From Zantedeschia hybrid cultivar (Eukaryota; Streptophyta; Magnoliopsida; Alismatales; Araceae): 64,000 nt of DNA. How positions within the stretch are numbered: position 1 is the stretch's first letter; each line of letters begins with the position of its first letter. Positions 18,862-33,800 of the stretch are shown here, piece by piece. The stretch spans positions 75,523,150-75,587,149 of the forward strand of contig JARZZO010000002.1 in assembly GCA_030544215.1 (NCBI GenBank), in the 5' to 3' direction. The notes under the pieces were generated by a model. It was not told the origin of the DNA. It did no database searches and was given only the letters and a program-made list of their open reading frames with translations. A program made the position numbers and the translations under genes.

Positions 18862-21800
18862 CTGCCAAAAAAGAAAAAAAAAATCAATTGAAGATGTCAA
18901 AAAAGGTTACATTGAGAACAACTAGATGTAAGCCCAAAAGAGCAGGGTGTACCTTAACTCTGAGCTTGTCTCAAATCCAAGAGCAAAATAATAATTATAC
19001 ATGTCCACGAAAAAAAAGGTTAAAGACAAAATGAACTGCTACTAGCCACAAAAGACTGAATTGCTTTAACATCGTTCTATGTGACCTGTGAAGTCCTCTA
19101 TTGAATTCATTTCAAGAGAACTTTTACTATGAGCTCAGCCTTCAATATTGTATTGGAAACTTTCTGATCTCCACCAATACTCCAAGAGGACTGCCAAGTA
19201 AGTGCAATATCCTCATAAGAATTCATCAGAACTCGCACCAGCTATAGAGAGAGCATCTCCACCTGTAATGATGGGCAAGAAAATAGAAAATCCTCCCTCT
19301 ACTACCTCTTCCACTTGCCATGGGCCACCTAACAGGCTTCCAGGGCACAATCACACCCATGGACAACCACACTCCTTACACCCTCTCATTGAAAAGCCAG
19401 TTGTCCATCCTTGGTGCCCTCTCTATTAACCCTCCCTTTGAGAAGATGACCTAAAAATGCCCTTTAGGATGCCCTTGCTCCCTGCCCAAATCTCAAAGCA
19501 GCATATCTGCTCAGACAGCAGAGGACCTATTCCTTCCTGCTGCCTGCTGAAGTTGAGGTGCGCAAAGAACATTTTTCATGGAAGTGAGCAAGCTCCCAAA
19601 CAGGTGTAGCATTGAATGGAATCATGGCACTTGAAGTGGTTTTGATCCTATCCATTGCACCGGTAACATTGTACGCTCCTTTCAGAACTACACTTCGAGT
19701 TGATCAACAACTCCAGCCATTTGGTAAAGTCCTCCAATTGGTATTGTGATCCCTCATAACTGAACACTTTTCCAATGGCACCACATTCATCTTGACAGGA
19801 TAGGGGTCTCCCAGGCCTCTTCGACCTTTTTTTCCTCAAAAGTAATTGTAGATCGCACCCCTAATTTTGTATCAATACAAAGTGAGGTAGTCTGACAAGG
19901 AGGAGGAGGAGAGGTTCCTATCTCATTCAACCTCAGACCACGAACTTCCCAAAACTAAAACACAAAAATCATAGGCGGTGACACAGATTATCCCAGCTCT
20001 GCACAGAAATTCAAGCGATAAACCTACTGCAGTTACATATGACGTATATAACCCAAACACAAATATTCTCAATGTCAAATCTACTTCCCTGAGGATGCAA
20101 TCCTCTTTCTCCATAAGCTCCAGCATGTAGCATGTGGTATGTCTACCCTGGGCAACTACCTTAGCCACTCTAGACAAAGATTCCCATAAATCTTCAACAA
20201 AAACTATCCATTCTCAATAACAAAGGTCCCCTGGAGGCTGGACGTATCCAAGTAAACTAGTTATCCAGTGGTTTCTTTTCATGAATAAATGAACCAGATT
20301 TAGTCCTCAGGGAGGGATCTTATTCAATGATAGGTTGGATGGGGCATCCCACCCTACCTCTGGATGGGAACAATACAGGTCAACTCATCTAGCCCCCAAG
20401 TCCCAGGATCAAACAGGCAGGGATTTCTAATGGTACAGTCTTCTAACCATTCTAGCAGCTAAAAATTTCAATACCAATCATTGAAGGGGTCATAAATCTT
20501 GATCATCTCTCGCTGAGTTTCTCATACATCTTCCTTGCCAAAAAGTATGAGAAACTTGCAGATGATATATCTTGGAGAGTCTTCTAAGCAGTCATTAAAT
20601 AACCATGGATTTCTAATGGTACAGTCTTCTAACCAGTCATTAAATAATCTTATAGCGGCTATAAATTTCAATACCCAATCATTGAAAGGGTCATAAATCT
20701 TGATCATCTCTTGACGAGTTTCTCATACATCTTCCTTGCAAAAAAGTATGAGAAACTGGCAGAGGAAATATCTTGGACAACGGTTGTTCTGATGTACTTA
20801 ACAAGAATTATAAAAAATAAAAGGATGTAAATTCTCTTGCACAAGGAAGCACCTAGTATTGCACTGGGTCATGGGATTGGGCATGGGACAATAGTCACAC
20901 TTAAACAGAAGGGGGACGTGGCGGAGAGCCTCCCCAGATCCTGCTCTTCCTCTCTCTCCCAGGATCTCTCTCTCTCTCTAAATTGTAGGGACAAAAGGGA
21001 AATTTCAGCAGTGTAGGTTGGTTAAAATATGACACTGGCACTTTTTGTAGATTGATTGCAAGTGGGTATTTGTAAAGACACAGAAACGAAGGGAGTTAAA
21101 ATGAGAGTCACACCTAGAAGTTTAAAACCTAAATAGCATACATTCTAAAAGTTTTCAAACAGGTGAGAATGAATGATCTGATGTCTTTCTCTTTGGCAAA
21201 ACTTTATAGATATTCAGACTTTGTGAAAACCTTTTTTTTTTAAAGTGGATGGTACCATTACATTGTATTAGTGAAAAGAGAAGTGTACAAAACAAAGATG
21301 CTTTCAAAATAGACAAAATATACACCAACACGGTGTGACAGTCGGCCATCTCCTAACAAATAAAAAAGGAAGACCTCGGTCACAACAAAAGGCTCTCACC
21401 AACACGGTGTGACTTTGTGAAAACCTATATTAGGGCATATTCCACAATTCAGCCCTAGAGTCTTCTCACATGTCACTTTAACTAATTCCAAATCTTCATA
21501 AGTTGATTTTAATCTAATCCGATATGGCTGAGACCAGAACCACAATCCCCACATATTTTCACTTCATAAGGCACCCCGTTGCTACAAACCACAATTAGGA
21601 GCCAGTTAGTGGTATGAGGACATTATTAAATATTGTTGCGCTCTCAATTATTTAGGCCCACAATATAACATAATAAGCCTTAGAACTACATTCAGAGATT
21701 AAGAAATACAACTATCGTTTATCAAGGATGTGTAGCTTAGACATATATGATATATGCACATAGAAAAAATTGCTTGTGATGTTATGAAAAGGCACAGTAC

Positions 21801-24800
21801 AACAGCTTGTGATTGTGAGAAGTTTGAACAAAGTACGAACAGTACAACAGCTTCTGATTGTGAGAAGTTTGAACGAAGTAGGAGATGCTACAAAGGGAGG
21901 TAGAGATCTATTAGAATATGACTTCTTCCTCTGTTATATTTTCCTCGGTTTGTTGGATATAGTGCAGCCTCTTTTCTAATAACAACCCCTTTTTCCAGAA
22001 GTGGATGTTGCTGCTACATTAAATGTCAGAAAAGAAGGGAACAAGTATAATATCATCACAAAAAACAAGTATTATATCATCATGCTCTCAAAAAACGAGT
22101 ATAATATCTTCTTGCTCTCAAAAAACCCCTCTACATAAAAGTACCGCCCACAGCAAGGTGGTGATGGACTCTCCATGCCCCCAAGCAAACCAACATGGAA
22201 ACATAGAGGCCCTCCACATTATATAAGAGTCCAGCCCATTCCAAATCGTCAGCAATCAACATAGCACCCCCCAGAAGCTTCTATTTTGTCTTACGAAAAT
22301 CCTGCTATTACTCTTTCCCCAAACAGCCTGGAGGGTAGCATGTAAAACTACCCACCAAATTTTAGGATCCTCCTTGAGCGTCTATCTCCAATCCCTCTAC
22401 AAAACATGCATGCCCACTTTGTCCTGGAGTCGGTGATCTCTTCCAACCTTATCTGCACAAAGGAGCATTCAATAAGAAATAATCCAATGACTTGTCTATC
22501 TTCCTGCATAGACATCAAGTAGTCCCAATGCCCCCCAAGAAACATGTATACTGGTCCCATGTAGGTAGTCGACCATGAGGTCCATAAGAGATCCTTCACA
22601 TCACGACTTTCACCATCAAAGGGGGGCGCCACACATGGGATGTTATTGAATGGTGAGAGCATAGTTGTCAATCCTGTCTCGATCTCTGTCCCGTTTTTCT
22701 ACTGGGATGGGATGTCCGGTGTCCCAGACAATTCTAGTGTACTATCCCAAAAAATTTTCCATGCATATTACAACAAATATAAAACATATGTATAGAATAA
22801 GTAATATGAAAAATGAACATATAAGCATGGAAATAAGATAAAATTAATGTAATAAAAATTTGATGGGTGTTTTTATTTAGGGTGCCATGTTCTCCAAGCG
22901 GAGACGCTTCCCACCGCCCGAAGCCACCCCGACCACGGGCGCCAACCGAATTACCGAACCCCTCTGGGGGAGTTTGACGGGTCGTTCTTGGCAATGACCG
23001 TGCTGGGCTTGTAGCTGCAGGGGACATGGATGGCGCTCGTGCCTGTCAAGACATGCCAAAACCTACACAAAAGCTATGGTTGGGATGGCGAGCCTTAATC
23101 AGTGGCGAGGGGAGTGGAAGGGTTCCTAGGAGGTCAGATGAGAAGCTGTGGAGGTCTCTTTACCGGATTCCATGGCCCTTTCGACTAGAAGGGAGGTGGT
23201 CCTCCACAGCATTGCCCCGGAGGTGGTGGTCAGATCTAGATCTCCAGACCTTGTTAAAGGTGCGCTCGAGGACTAGTGGCCTGAGGAAGGCTGGTCAGTC
23301 TTGCAGGTATGTGCCTCCCACTTCTTGGTTATGTGCCCGACGGTGAAGGCAACTGAGGAGCTGATAGGAGCTGGGGTGGGGTTGGAAAGGGGATAGTATT
23401 TAAGACCTCCCCTTGGAAGAATGCCTCCTTTACCCATTCATGTCCCCGTTCTTAGGTTGTGAGGCTGAGGCTTGAAGGGATCCCACGTCTCTTGATGGAT
23501 GACAGTTTGATCCAGTTGTTGGTGGCGCCATTCGCAGACATGGCTTCCCTTGTGTCATGCCTTCCGACGACGAGACCTATTCTCGTTGTCTCCTTCTTAG
23601 CCAGGGTTGCTTCAAAATGGGAGATCGTAGAGGGCATTGAGACCACTATAGATGCTTCCCGTATGGTCATTAAGGTGAAGGAGGTGGAACTCCTAGCTGG
23701 CAGTGCCGAAGGTGGCTCGTCGATAGGGTTTTCTGGTGGTCAAGGGCAGGAGGTGGAAGAAGACTGTGGAGCACGTGCTTGGCCCTACAAGTTCAAATTT
23801 TTTTGAATCGCCACGCCCGCTTTTTGGTCCAGACCGGCCCGAGCCTATCATGAGCCAACTTTAGACTGCTGATTTAAGGGAATAATGGGCGTTTACATCG
23901 GGTAGGCCCAGAGACATACCTGGTAAGTCTCAACCCACGCGAGGACCCGCTGGAGTCTGTCTTCTCCGCCCAATAGGGCAGCTGGCTCCCTCGTCATGTG
24001 CAGGGATTCTTCAACTAGCGTCTATCTCGTCGGGGCTCCCTTCGACCCCTATTCCTCCATCTAAGGAACTCCCGTTGGGCTCGTGTGCTGCCCCGGCACC
24101 TATGCATAAGCAGACCTGGCCATCTCAGAAGACGGTAGGTGACCTCGTTATCCAGCCGATGGAGGCCTGCAGCATTGCCAAGATGACTAGGTCCTTGCCT
24201 AGCCTATCCTCTCCCCTTCGGGAGATTCTTGAGGAGCCTGGCGATGGGGGCTTGAGCCCAATATCTGGCCGCAACAGTCGCAGTGATGTGGACAAGCGTG
24301 AAGCCCCTGTCGGGGGCTACGGAGCAAAGGGGGCCATTCACATCCCTCTTCTGGAAGTGGTGTCATCGACAATAGGGCAGATGGATAATGGTATGGCCAA
24401 CAAAGACCTCCTCCAACCTGAAGACTGCTCTATGGATCTTATTGCAGGTGGTAATATTCTTGAGGAGGTTGTAGTAGATACATATGTAGACAAAGCTAAT
24501 ATTGAGGTACCTGTAGTTTTGTCTGAAGACCTGGATAGGAATGAGGTCAAGCAACTAATTGCTGGGGTGGAGAAGCTTGTGGGGACTAAGGCCAAGAAGG
24601 TTGCAGTCAAGATAGGGGAGTCCTTTGATGAGGTAGAAAAGGACATCCAGTCCGTCTTTCACATAATTTAGAGTAGGTGACAGCTTAGAGTAGCTCAGGG
24701 GGGCTAAAGGGGTATATCCACAAGGAGAGATGGTAGAGGTGTAATCAATGTGAAAGACACGATGGGGAGAGAGGGAGTCTCGGGTGTTTCCTCATGAAGA

Positions 24801-27800
24801 TCATCTCTTGGAATATTAGAGGGATAGGGGGGAGGGAGAAGCGGGTGATTTTGAAGGAGATGGTTAGGAGGCTTAGAATAGACATACTTTGTATCCAGAA
24901 GACTAAGTTGGAGAAAGAGGGGGATATCATTTGGAGGGAAGTTGGAAGTCTGAGGTTTATTAGGGGAGTTGGGTATCATGTTACTATGGACTGAGTTTTT
25001 GGTGGAAGAGGTGAGTAGGCGAGTGGGAAGGAATGCTATATTTGTTACCTTCAAATGCCTTGAAGATGGATTTGAGTGGAATTTTACTGGGGTGTATGGT
25101 CCTCAAGGGAGGGAGGAGAGATCTTTTGGGATGAGTTGTGTAATTGGCACTCTTAATCCCTTAGGCCTTGGTGTTTAGCTGGTGACTTTAATGCTATACT
25201 TTCTCAGGAGGAGAGGTCAGATTGCCTCTCTTACATGGGCCCTACAGAAGACTTTACCTAATTTATACAATAGGCTGCATTGATTGATGTCTCCATAACG
25301 GTCAGTCTCCAATCACAAGCCCATCTTACTTAAGTCCAATTTTAAATTCCAAATAAAACACCTCTTTAGATTTGAGAAATATTGGCTCCAGGAGGAGGAC
25401 TTCATGGACACTATATCTCAGGTGTGGTGCTCACAGTTTGTACAGGGTACTGCCATGGCTATCTAGTCAAAAATTTGAAGGCATTGGCTTCCGCCCTATC
25501 TGTTTGGTTTGGGGTGCCGACAAGAAGATTCTTGAGGAAGAAAAAGATAGAATGTTAGATCAACTACAAGGTTTTCATACACTTGAAAAAGCCATATTGC
25601 TTGATAAGGAAGAAAAGTGGCGAGGGAAAAGCTCAAGTTAGAATACATTAGTATTTTATCTAAGGAGGAGACTTTTTGGAAACAGAGATCCAAGGAAAGA
25701 TGGGTTGATGAAAGGGACATGAATACTACTTATGTCCACAGGATTGCATCAGGTAGAAGAAGAAGAAACCGTATTTGCAGTATGAGGTACATGGAGTAGA
25801 CCTTCACTTAGAGAGAGGAGATCATCCTATTATGCCCAGCTTTTCACTGAAGAAGATTTGGTTAGACCTGTTATCTCAGAGGGTCTTCTTCCTACAATGT
25901 TCGAGGATGAGAAGGTTGCTCTTTTTGCCCCCTTCACTATTGAGGAGTTGAAGTCTGCTGTCTTTTCCCTACCAGGGGACAAAGCTCCTGGGCTTGATGG
26001 CTTTCCTTTGATTTTTGTCCAAGATTGTTTGGAAGTGGTACATCCTCTCCTTTTCCAGGCCGTGTTTGAATTCCAAGAAGGAAAAGCACACCTTAAGGGA
26101 GTTAACAAGACTTTTCTTGTTCTCATCCCTAAATGGGAGGGGGTTGACTCCTTGGCGGACTTTAGACCTACTAACTTGCTTAATAGTACCCACAAGATTA
26201 TTTTTAAGATGTTAACATCTAGACTAGAAAAGGTGGTGGATAGATTGATAAGTGCAAATCACAGTGCCTTTATTAGAGGACGGCAAATCCATGGGGGTTT
26301 CCTAGTGGCTCATGAATGCTTACATGCTATGAAGAACCTGAGGTGCAGAGGGATAGTCCTCAAGTTAGATTTTGAGAAAGCATATGACAGGGTAAATTGG
26401 AACTGTTTGTTTGATATCCTTTAAAAGATGGGCTTTGGTGAGAAATGGATTTCCTAGGTCAGGACTTGTATTATTTCTACCTCCTTTGTTGTCATGGTTA
26501 ATGGGGTGCTTACACCTTATTTTGAGATGCAACATTGGCTCTTTCCCTGTCACTTATCTTCGGCTCCCACTATCGCCCGGTGCTAGTAGGGGTAGTGATT
26601 GGCAACCCATCATTAACAAGTTTCACTCCCGATTGGTAGTATGGAAGGGTAGGCTTCTATTGTATGGTGGTAGGCTGACTTTGTCCAAATCAATTTTGTA
26701 TAGCCTCCCTATTTATTTTCCATAATCTTCAAGATTCCCAAGACAGTGGCTTATAAACTAGAAGGCATCTACAATAGATTTTTTTGGAAGGCTGTGCAGA
26801 GCCATCTAAGGGGAGTGGCCATGATGTCCGTTGGGACGTATCTGCAAGAGCAAGTTGAACGGAGGCCTAGGTATCAAGAACATCAGGGACTTCAACTTAG
26901 CCTTGATGGTCAAATGGTTGTGGCAATTTGGCTCTAATCACCATGGCAACATAGGTGATTCGGGATAAATACTATTCGAGGGGCAGACCTTGGGATATAC
27001 TCTTACAAGCTGAGCATAATGCTTCATATGTTTGGAGGGGAATCTTGCAGGCATCAGACGTCATTCTGACAGCTACAAAGATCTTAATTGGAGATGGAAA
27101 GAGATTATTTCTGGACAGATAAGTGGTGCGGTGAGACTCCGTTGTCTCCTATGTTCCCCGGTCATTTCTCTATTGCTGCTCATCCAGAGGCCACGGTGGA
27201 TCATGTGTTGGATACTCTTCCAAATGGGAGAAGGATATGGTCGCCTATTTTCAAAAGGAACTTAAGGGATGAGGAGATCTAGGAATTAGCCTATCTGTTA
27301 CAGCTTGTTCAGCCTTTTTCATTGGACCCTTCCCACCCTAATGGGTGGCGGTGGGGTTCGGATGCATGGGGTGCCATCTCAGTCAAGTCAATATACACTG
27401 TCATTGCAAATGGGGGTACACAGACTCCCTTCTTCAAACAAATTTGGGCCCCCAAGTCTCCTTTGAAGGTTAAGGTCTTGGTTTGGAGGATTTCTATTAG
27501 TAATTTATTAGGCTTCCCCCTACAAATAGATTAGATCGTTTTGGGTATGATGTGTCCTCTACTTGCAGCCTATGTGAAGATGAAGGTGAGAGTTTTGATC
27601 ATTTGTTCATGGGCAGTCTCTTCTCGAAGGATGTGTGGTAGGGGCTGTTTGCAAAGATTCATATCGCTAAGTCTTTAGAGAACTCTGCAGAGGCTTTACT
27701 CTTGAATTGGTTTTCTCCTATGACCCATAAAGGAGACCGCATTTTGTCGTGGTTAATTCTTCATGCCACACTTTGGGCGATTTGGATGGAATGCAACAAG

Positions 27801-30800
27801 AGAATCTTTAATAAGGAAGCTTCTATCATGGAAAGGGTAATTTCTTTTGTTTCTAATAGGGTGAGAGAATGGATGAGAATTTGGTGTAAAGATTGTATTG
27901 ACAACTACTTTTTTGTAGTTTTCGAGGATACATAGTGAGTCACCATCTTGGTGCATTGTAGAGTAAGTTTTTGGAGAGTTTTTTGCCAACTTTTGTAAAA
28001 TTTTCATCCTTTATACAATTTAGTGGTATCATCCAGTTTAAAAAAATAAAAAACATTTAGGATGAGTTTATGCTATTATAAAGGAGTATATTCATCAAAT
28101 TAACCCTCTAAAATAAGTTTATAAGGAGCTTAAATGGTTAGAAAAATCTCAGGTTAAAATACAAATTCTTGTTGGGATAGGTCAGGACGGTCTGCAATAG
28201 ACCAGGACAAGCCGGGCCGGGCTGGGACAGATTGGGAAAATGACTGGGACAGACAAGAAACTGTCCCGTCCCATTTTCTCACTTGGAGTGGACGTCCTGG
28301 CTGGGACAGGATTGACTACTATGGGTGAGAGTCCTGCATCAGCAATTTAACTATACACTCATCTAATGGAGAAATTACTATGTTTCTCCTGCTTACATCA
28401 TCATAGGGTCTGTCCTCTGTGCATCTGGTGTCGGCCCTTTGAGCTGAAGTAGCAAGCCTCCCCACTACGTGATCTTCTCATCACTAAGGTTCCTCCTGAT
28501 TGCTGAAACTCATCCGTGTCCAAGGGTCTCCCACCACACCACCTATCCCTCCAGAACAAAACCTCTGATCTTGCCAAGATCGATATCAATGCCCACTCGC
28601 ACTACATCTACTGCCCAAGGATAGCATTCCGTATGCAAGAAATGCTGTTTGAGGTATGTGACGTCATGTTCCAAATAGCGGTCTTGTTTAGTACTTCTAC
28701 TGAATCACATCTACATGCAGCTCCCTCTCCTTTGCACCCAATTTCCACAGCTACTTACTAAGAAGTGTCAAACTGAAGTCCTTGATGTTCTTGATACCTA
28801 GGCCACCATTCTCCATGCTTCTACAAACTGTATCATAGCTAATATAGTGCCATCTCTACATCAGCCCCTACTGCCATGCCAAAAGATTGCACATTGTATA
28901 GATTCTAGCTTTTTAGCCATTGTTTTAGGAGTCCTGAATAGTGTCAGAAAATTAGGTAAGCTGGATAACACTAACTTGTGAAGGACCAACCTCCAACTAG
29001 TAATAAAGCAGCTTCCCTTCTGCCATTCTGGTTTCAAACTTCAAAATAAACCCCACCCAATTGCCGTATGATGAAATAATAGAGTGAGTTTAATGTTTAC
29101 TAAATAAATCTGGTGGTGTTATGAATTTTTCTAGTTCTACATACTACATATCCAGAAAAAAGTAGGTCCATGTCATGTGAGGTATTTTCAAACGCATTTA
29201 GACCATTAATTGATAAAAGAAACCAATAAGACAAAAGCATTGAACTATGACACAGGGAGTCCTTTGAGGCAGTCAACTTGTTCAAGATGCTTAATCACTG
29301 AGTGGGGTCAGCCTATCTGAGGTTCTTAGACAGCTGTCTTTTAGAACAATGCATAGACTAGAAACAACTCCAATTAAGAGAAGATTGTTCTCCTATATTG
29401 AAGGTTGTAGAAGAAGTGGTAGAACTAAGAAGACTTGGATGGATGTTAAGAGATTGGATCTAAGGGAACTAAGGAATTCAAGATTGGACTAGGTGGTTGA
29501 ATCAGGTAGTGGCAATTATGATCCCAATCAAACTCGTTGCAACCAGGGAAACAGTTTTTGAATAATAAAGAAAATGCTTAGAGTAGTCCAATTCTTGATC
29601 CTGTTTGATTCTAGTTGATTCCAGCTGGTCTCCTTGCTTTTTTGATCTTCTAGTGCCTGATTCTGGTCTGGATCAGAATCGGCTGATATTGTGTAAAAAC
29701 TCACAATATCAGAAGATCTGGCTTTCTAGAGGAATGCTTAATGTTTATGATTAAAAAATGGACCTTAAAAAGAGAGTCTATTCTCTTACAATGATCCTAA
29801 TGGCCCGGTGTTCCCTTTTTTTTGTGGCCTATCCGCTCTTTAAATGTTGTAGGCTTGTATATTTCTCTGCTCCAATTTTTGCCATTCCCTAGCTAGTGGG
29901 TTTTGGACATATCTATTTCTTCCACTCCAGTTCCATGCAACATTTTCTTTTCCTTCTACATTTTCTTTTCTTCCTTTATATAATTTTTAAAGTAGTTAGT
30001 TCACTTCACTTTGCTTCAATTTTGGAAGCTAGTTTTGTTTCATCTTCAATTTTTTTATTAATACTATTCCCTGTTGCATAACTAATGGAATGTTGGCATT
30101 AAGCTGATAGCCTACCATCAACCTATTTGCTTAAAACCTTTGGCTCATGCTGTTGATGTCCTCCTTACATCAACTGAAAACTTCTGCAGAACTCTTCTTT
30201 AAAGTTAGGTTGACATTTTGCCTTTTATTTTCCTTACTACGGAAGGTGCATAATTGGTCCTTACCTCAACTAAACCACTTTTGTTACCATTTTGAATTGA
30301 TCGATTGCTGGAAACAAAGGCATGTTTGGCAGAACTTTTAGTTGAAAGCATGGTTCGTTGTATCGTACCGGATCGGGCCGACTCGTACTTGGGTTGACCC
30401 GATCTGCTGGCACGCTCGGACTGGACGGTCCAGCTTGGACCGTCTCCGGATCGGTCCGACTCGAGCTGTATCATGTCCGACTCGTGCTAGATCACACGAA
30501 ACGGGCTCGAGCTGCTGCGAGCCGGTCGCGGTTCGGCTCGAGTCGGACCCGATACCACTCGATCCGATACGAAATGCCCTAAAAGCCCCCCTTTTCCTGT
30601 CTAACAGAAACGCAACAGATGAAGCACTAGCACCCTTCTAGCCCATCCCCCCTCTTCTTTCTTCTCTTTTTCTTGGTGTTTTTAGGAGATCCAAGAGATT
30701 TGGAGTGTTTGGAGGTAATTTTGTTAAAGGAGACGGGGCTTTCAAGCTTTAAGGACCGTTTCCATTCGGTTTAAAGAAGGTAAGCATCCGAACCTTTTTT

Positions 30801-33800
30801 TTTTTTTTCATCTTCTTTTCTTGTTGTTTGATGTTATTTAAAGTATTAAAATATGAAGAATAGATAGATCTATTGTCTCTTTGTAATTTTGACATGAAAA
30901 AACTTGGACTTGATCAAATTTGAGGTTGATTTATAATTTTTTATTAAATGTTAAAAAATATAAAAAAGTAAAAATTAAATAAAAAATAATTTATTTATGT
31001 GATGATAGGCATAGATTTATGACTTTCACGTGTTTGGTGAAATTTTAATTCAAAATCCTAGAATATAGAGAATAATTTATTAATATGATTATTAAATTAT
31101 TAAATAATTTTAAAATATAAAATAATTTATAAATTATCTACTATCTAATTAAAACTATCAATATAAAGTTATGAATATGCAAGGCAACATGATTGGATCT
31201 ATGTTAAATATGATATTTTTAGTTTTAATATTATTTTTTAGAAATTAAATTAATTAGTAATATAATATATCATTACTTAATATTTTTTAAATGTGATACT
31301 TATATACAAACTTTGAGCATGCCTCAAATTATATTTGTGTTCTTCATGCACATTAAGATTTAAATATGTCTAATTATTTATAATTTATTTAATTTGTTAA
31401 ATTTATTTTATTAATTTATTTAACTTTTTTAAATTAATAAAAAATAATAAAATTCTTTTAATGTATAGAGAATTTTAATAGCACTTCAAGTCATACTTTT
31501 CTAAATATGTCCAATTAATATTTGTAATTTATTTAATTTGTTAAGTATACTTTAATAATTTATTTAAATTCTTTTACATCACTTCAAGTCATACTTTTCT
31601 TAGTTGTTGTTTAATGTATTTTTTCTTGTTATTTTTCTTTTATTCGTTGCAAGTTGATGGCCGCCCCACCCCTCGTCAAGAGTCTGGAGACATCGGATGG
31701 CATCATAGGACCATGATTGATGGCAACATACACAATTTCAAGTGCAACTACTGTCAGTTTATAGGACAGGGCGGTGGTGTTTCTCGATTGAAGAAGCATT
31801 TTGCAGGAGGAAAAATAGTTAGATATAATGAAGTCATTGAGTGTAAAAATGTTTCCAAGGAGGTCAGGACCCAGATGTCTCAACATTTGAAAAGTCTGAA
31901 AGAAGTCTGCTTAAAGAAGGCTGCAGACAAGGAGGGGGAAGAACACATGATCTGCGGAGTTGCCGACGGGGGAGATGATGATGAAGAAGAAGGTTGGACT
32001 GAGTCTGATGATGATAATAATGTTCAGGAGGTACATGGTCGTGAACCTCCTTCTCCACGTACTCGGCAAGTGTTGGAGCACAGTAGTCATGAGTATCGGG
32101 AGAATGAATTTTTGAGAGTTCGGGGGTTCACTTTCAAGGGGCAGAGCAAGTGTTGGTGGATCATCAGGCGCTGGTGGGAGCTCCTCCTAGGGGCATGCTT
32201 AACCTAGGAGGAGTGTATCCTCTTAGATCACTAGTTGATCAACACGTATAGGTCAACCTCAGAAGCACAAGTCATGCACTCCTGTTGAAAAGGTTGACCC
32301 TTATATGTTTCTTAGGGAGCATAGGAAACAAACAAGGGTTGATGATAGCTACAAGAAGAAGTGTTCGAGGTATATATTGGGAAGGACTATTGAAAAATTT
32401 TGACATCATGAAAGCATCTCCTTCAATGCAACAAACAACCCTTACTATTCCAGTATGATCTATGAAGCACAAGCTCATAGGTTACACGTTAAGCCCCCCA
32501 CTCCAAAAGGACTGGCAGAAAAATATCTTGATGATGAGGTCGAGGACATCAAGCAGTACATTGATTCATTCAAGAAGAAGTGGAAGAAGTATGGGGTTAC
32601 CCTGATGTGTGATGGTTTGTCAGGAATCACCAAAAGTACTCTCATTAATTTTCTTATATACTGCGACAAACAAATATTTTATCATAAGTCTATGGATGCA
32701 TCGAATCATATACACAACCACGAGTACATTCTGGAACTCATGGACAGTGTTTTGGAGGAAATTGGCGAGAAGTACATTTTCTTAGTAGTGACAAATAATG
32801 ACTCCGCATACAAGAAGGCATAAGAGGAATTAATGCTCCGTAGACCTCATTTGTTCTGGACCCCTTGTGCAGCCCATTGTGTAGATTTGATGTTGAAAGA
32901 AATTGAACAATTAGATGTTGTTAAGAAGAAGTTGTTGAGGTCTGCCATCATAAGATTTGCCACTAACTTCATTGCCTTGCAGAGTATGTTGAAACATGAA
33001 GTGAGCCTGAAACAACTGTTGAGAAGTGACAAATGGTTGCACTCCACCTTTGCCGCGACACATGAAGGAAAGAAGAATGAAGGCTTGGTGAACAAAAGTG
33101 ATTTTTGGATGAAGATAAACCTCATTGTACAACTTATTGAGTCATTATATGAGGCCTTACGCTGTGTAGATAGAGATCGGGCACCAACCTTAGGGTTGGT
33201 GTATGCTAAACTAGAGGCTGCAAAGAAGAAGATACTTACAATCTCAAGAAAGTATAAAGAAGATTTTGTGAAGATTATAGAAAGGAGGTGAGACTTTCAG
33301 ATGGGCAGAGAGTTGCATATGATAGGTGAAAATTTTATATTTTATGACCTTTGGTGATAATTTTTACTTTTTAAGTGATGCTTGATAGGTGATGCACTTT
33401 TATTACAACGTATTATCTCCATCCAGCATTTCAATACGCACATGAGTTGGCGTACAATAATGACTTGATTGTAGCCGTGACAGTGGTGGTCAACCGACTT
33501 GTGGATGATCCGAATACGGTAAAGGCAATTAATAAAGTAGGGTGCTCAATCTATTCTTATTACATTTGCATCTACTATACAATAATCCTAATAATGTTGT
33601 TAATTATGGAGATAAAATTTTTTTGGTATGCAATATGGACTTTTGCAGAGCCATCAATTATAGCTCACCGTGAGAGATCTGATATTGGTATAAAAAATTA
33701 TTTAGAGAAGAGTTGCACATACTTGTCTTTTCATTTTTCATATCTTGATAGAGACTTCTATTATTTATTTTGTAGCAGAGTGGTGGTTGAATTTTGGCAA

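Larger units (their letters stand above)
22882..28054 (+). mobile_element. L1-type LINE D, near full length but dead
   Basis: Inserted into the hAT MITE. ATTTAGG occurs at 22875-22881 and again at 28055-28061 after an A-rich tail (AAAAAAATAAAAAAC), a plausible 7-bp target duplication. In order: GC-rich 5' part, ORF1 (about 23026-24671), endonuclease (24794-25250), reverse transcriptase (25858-26520) and C-terminal zf-RVT region (26550-27935). The frame breaks many times and the RT catalytic core is deleted. Same family as fragment A at 1-2764, to which it is about 90-95% similar by eye. Confidence 0.85.
22660..28323. mobile_element. Non-autonomous hAT-type MITE split by a LINE
   Basis: The ends CATAGTTGTCAATCCTGTC (22660) and, inverted, CATAGTAGTCAATCCTGTC (28323) form terminal inverted repeats. 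A perfect 8-bp duplication GGTGAGAG lies at 22652-22659 and 28324-28331, the hAT signature. Without the LINE at 22882-28054 the element is about 480 bp and noncoding, with repeated GGGACAG/CTGTCCC motifs. Confidence 0.85.
22200..29045 (-). mobile_element. L1-type LINE remnant C on -, interrupted by an hAT MITE
   Basis: Two blocks on -, 29045-28332 and 22659-22200, join when the hAT element at 22660-28323 and one GGTGAGAG are removed. The upper block reads like the end of LINE ORF2: AIFWHGSRG, SMENGGLGIKNIKDFSLTLL, then SILARSEVLFWRDRWCGGRP. The lower block continues FDGESRDVKDLLWTSWSTT and later AVWGKSNSRIFVRQN. Several stops and frameshifts; no RT core remains. It is the outermost layer of a three-layer nest. 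Confidence 0.7.
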
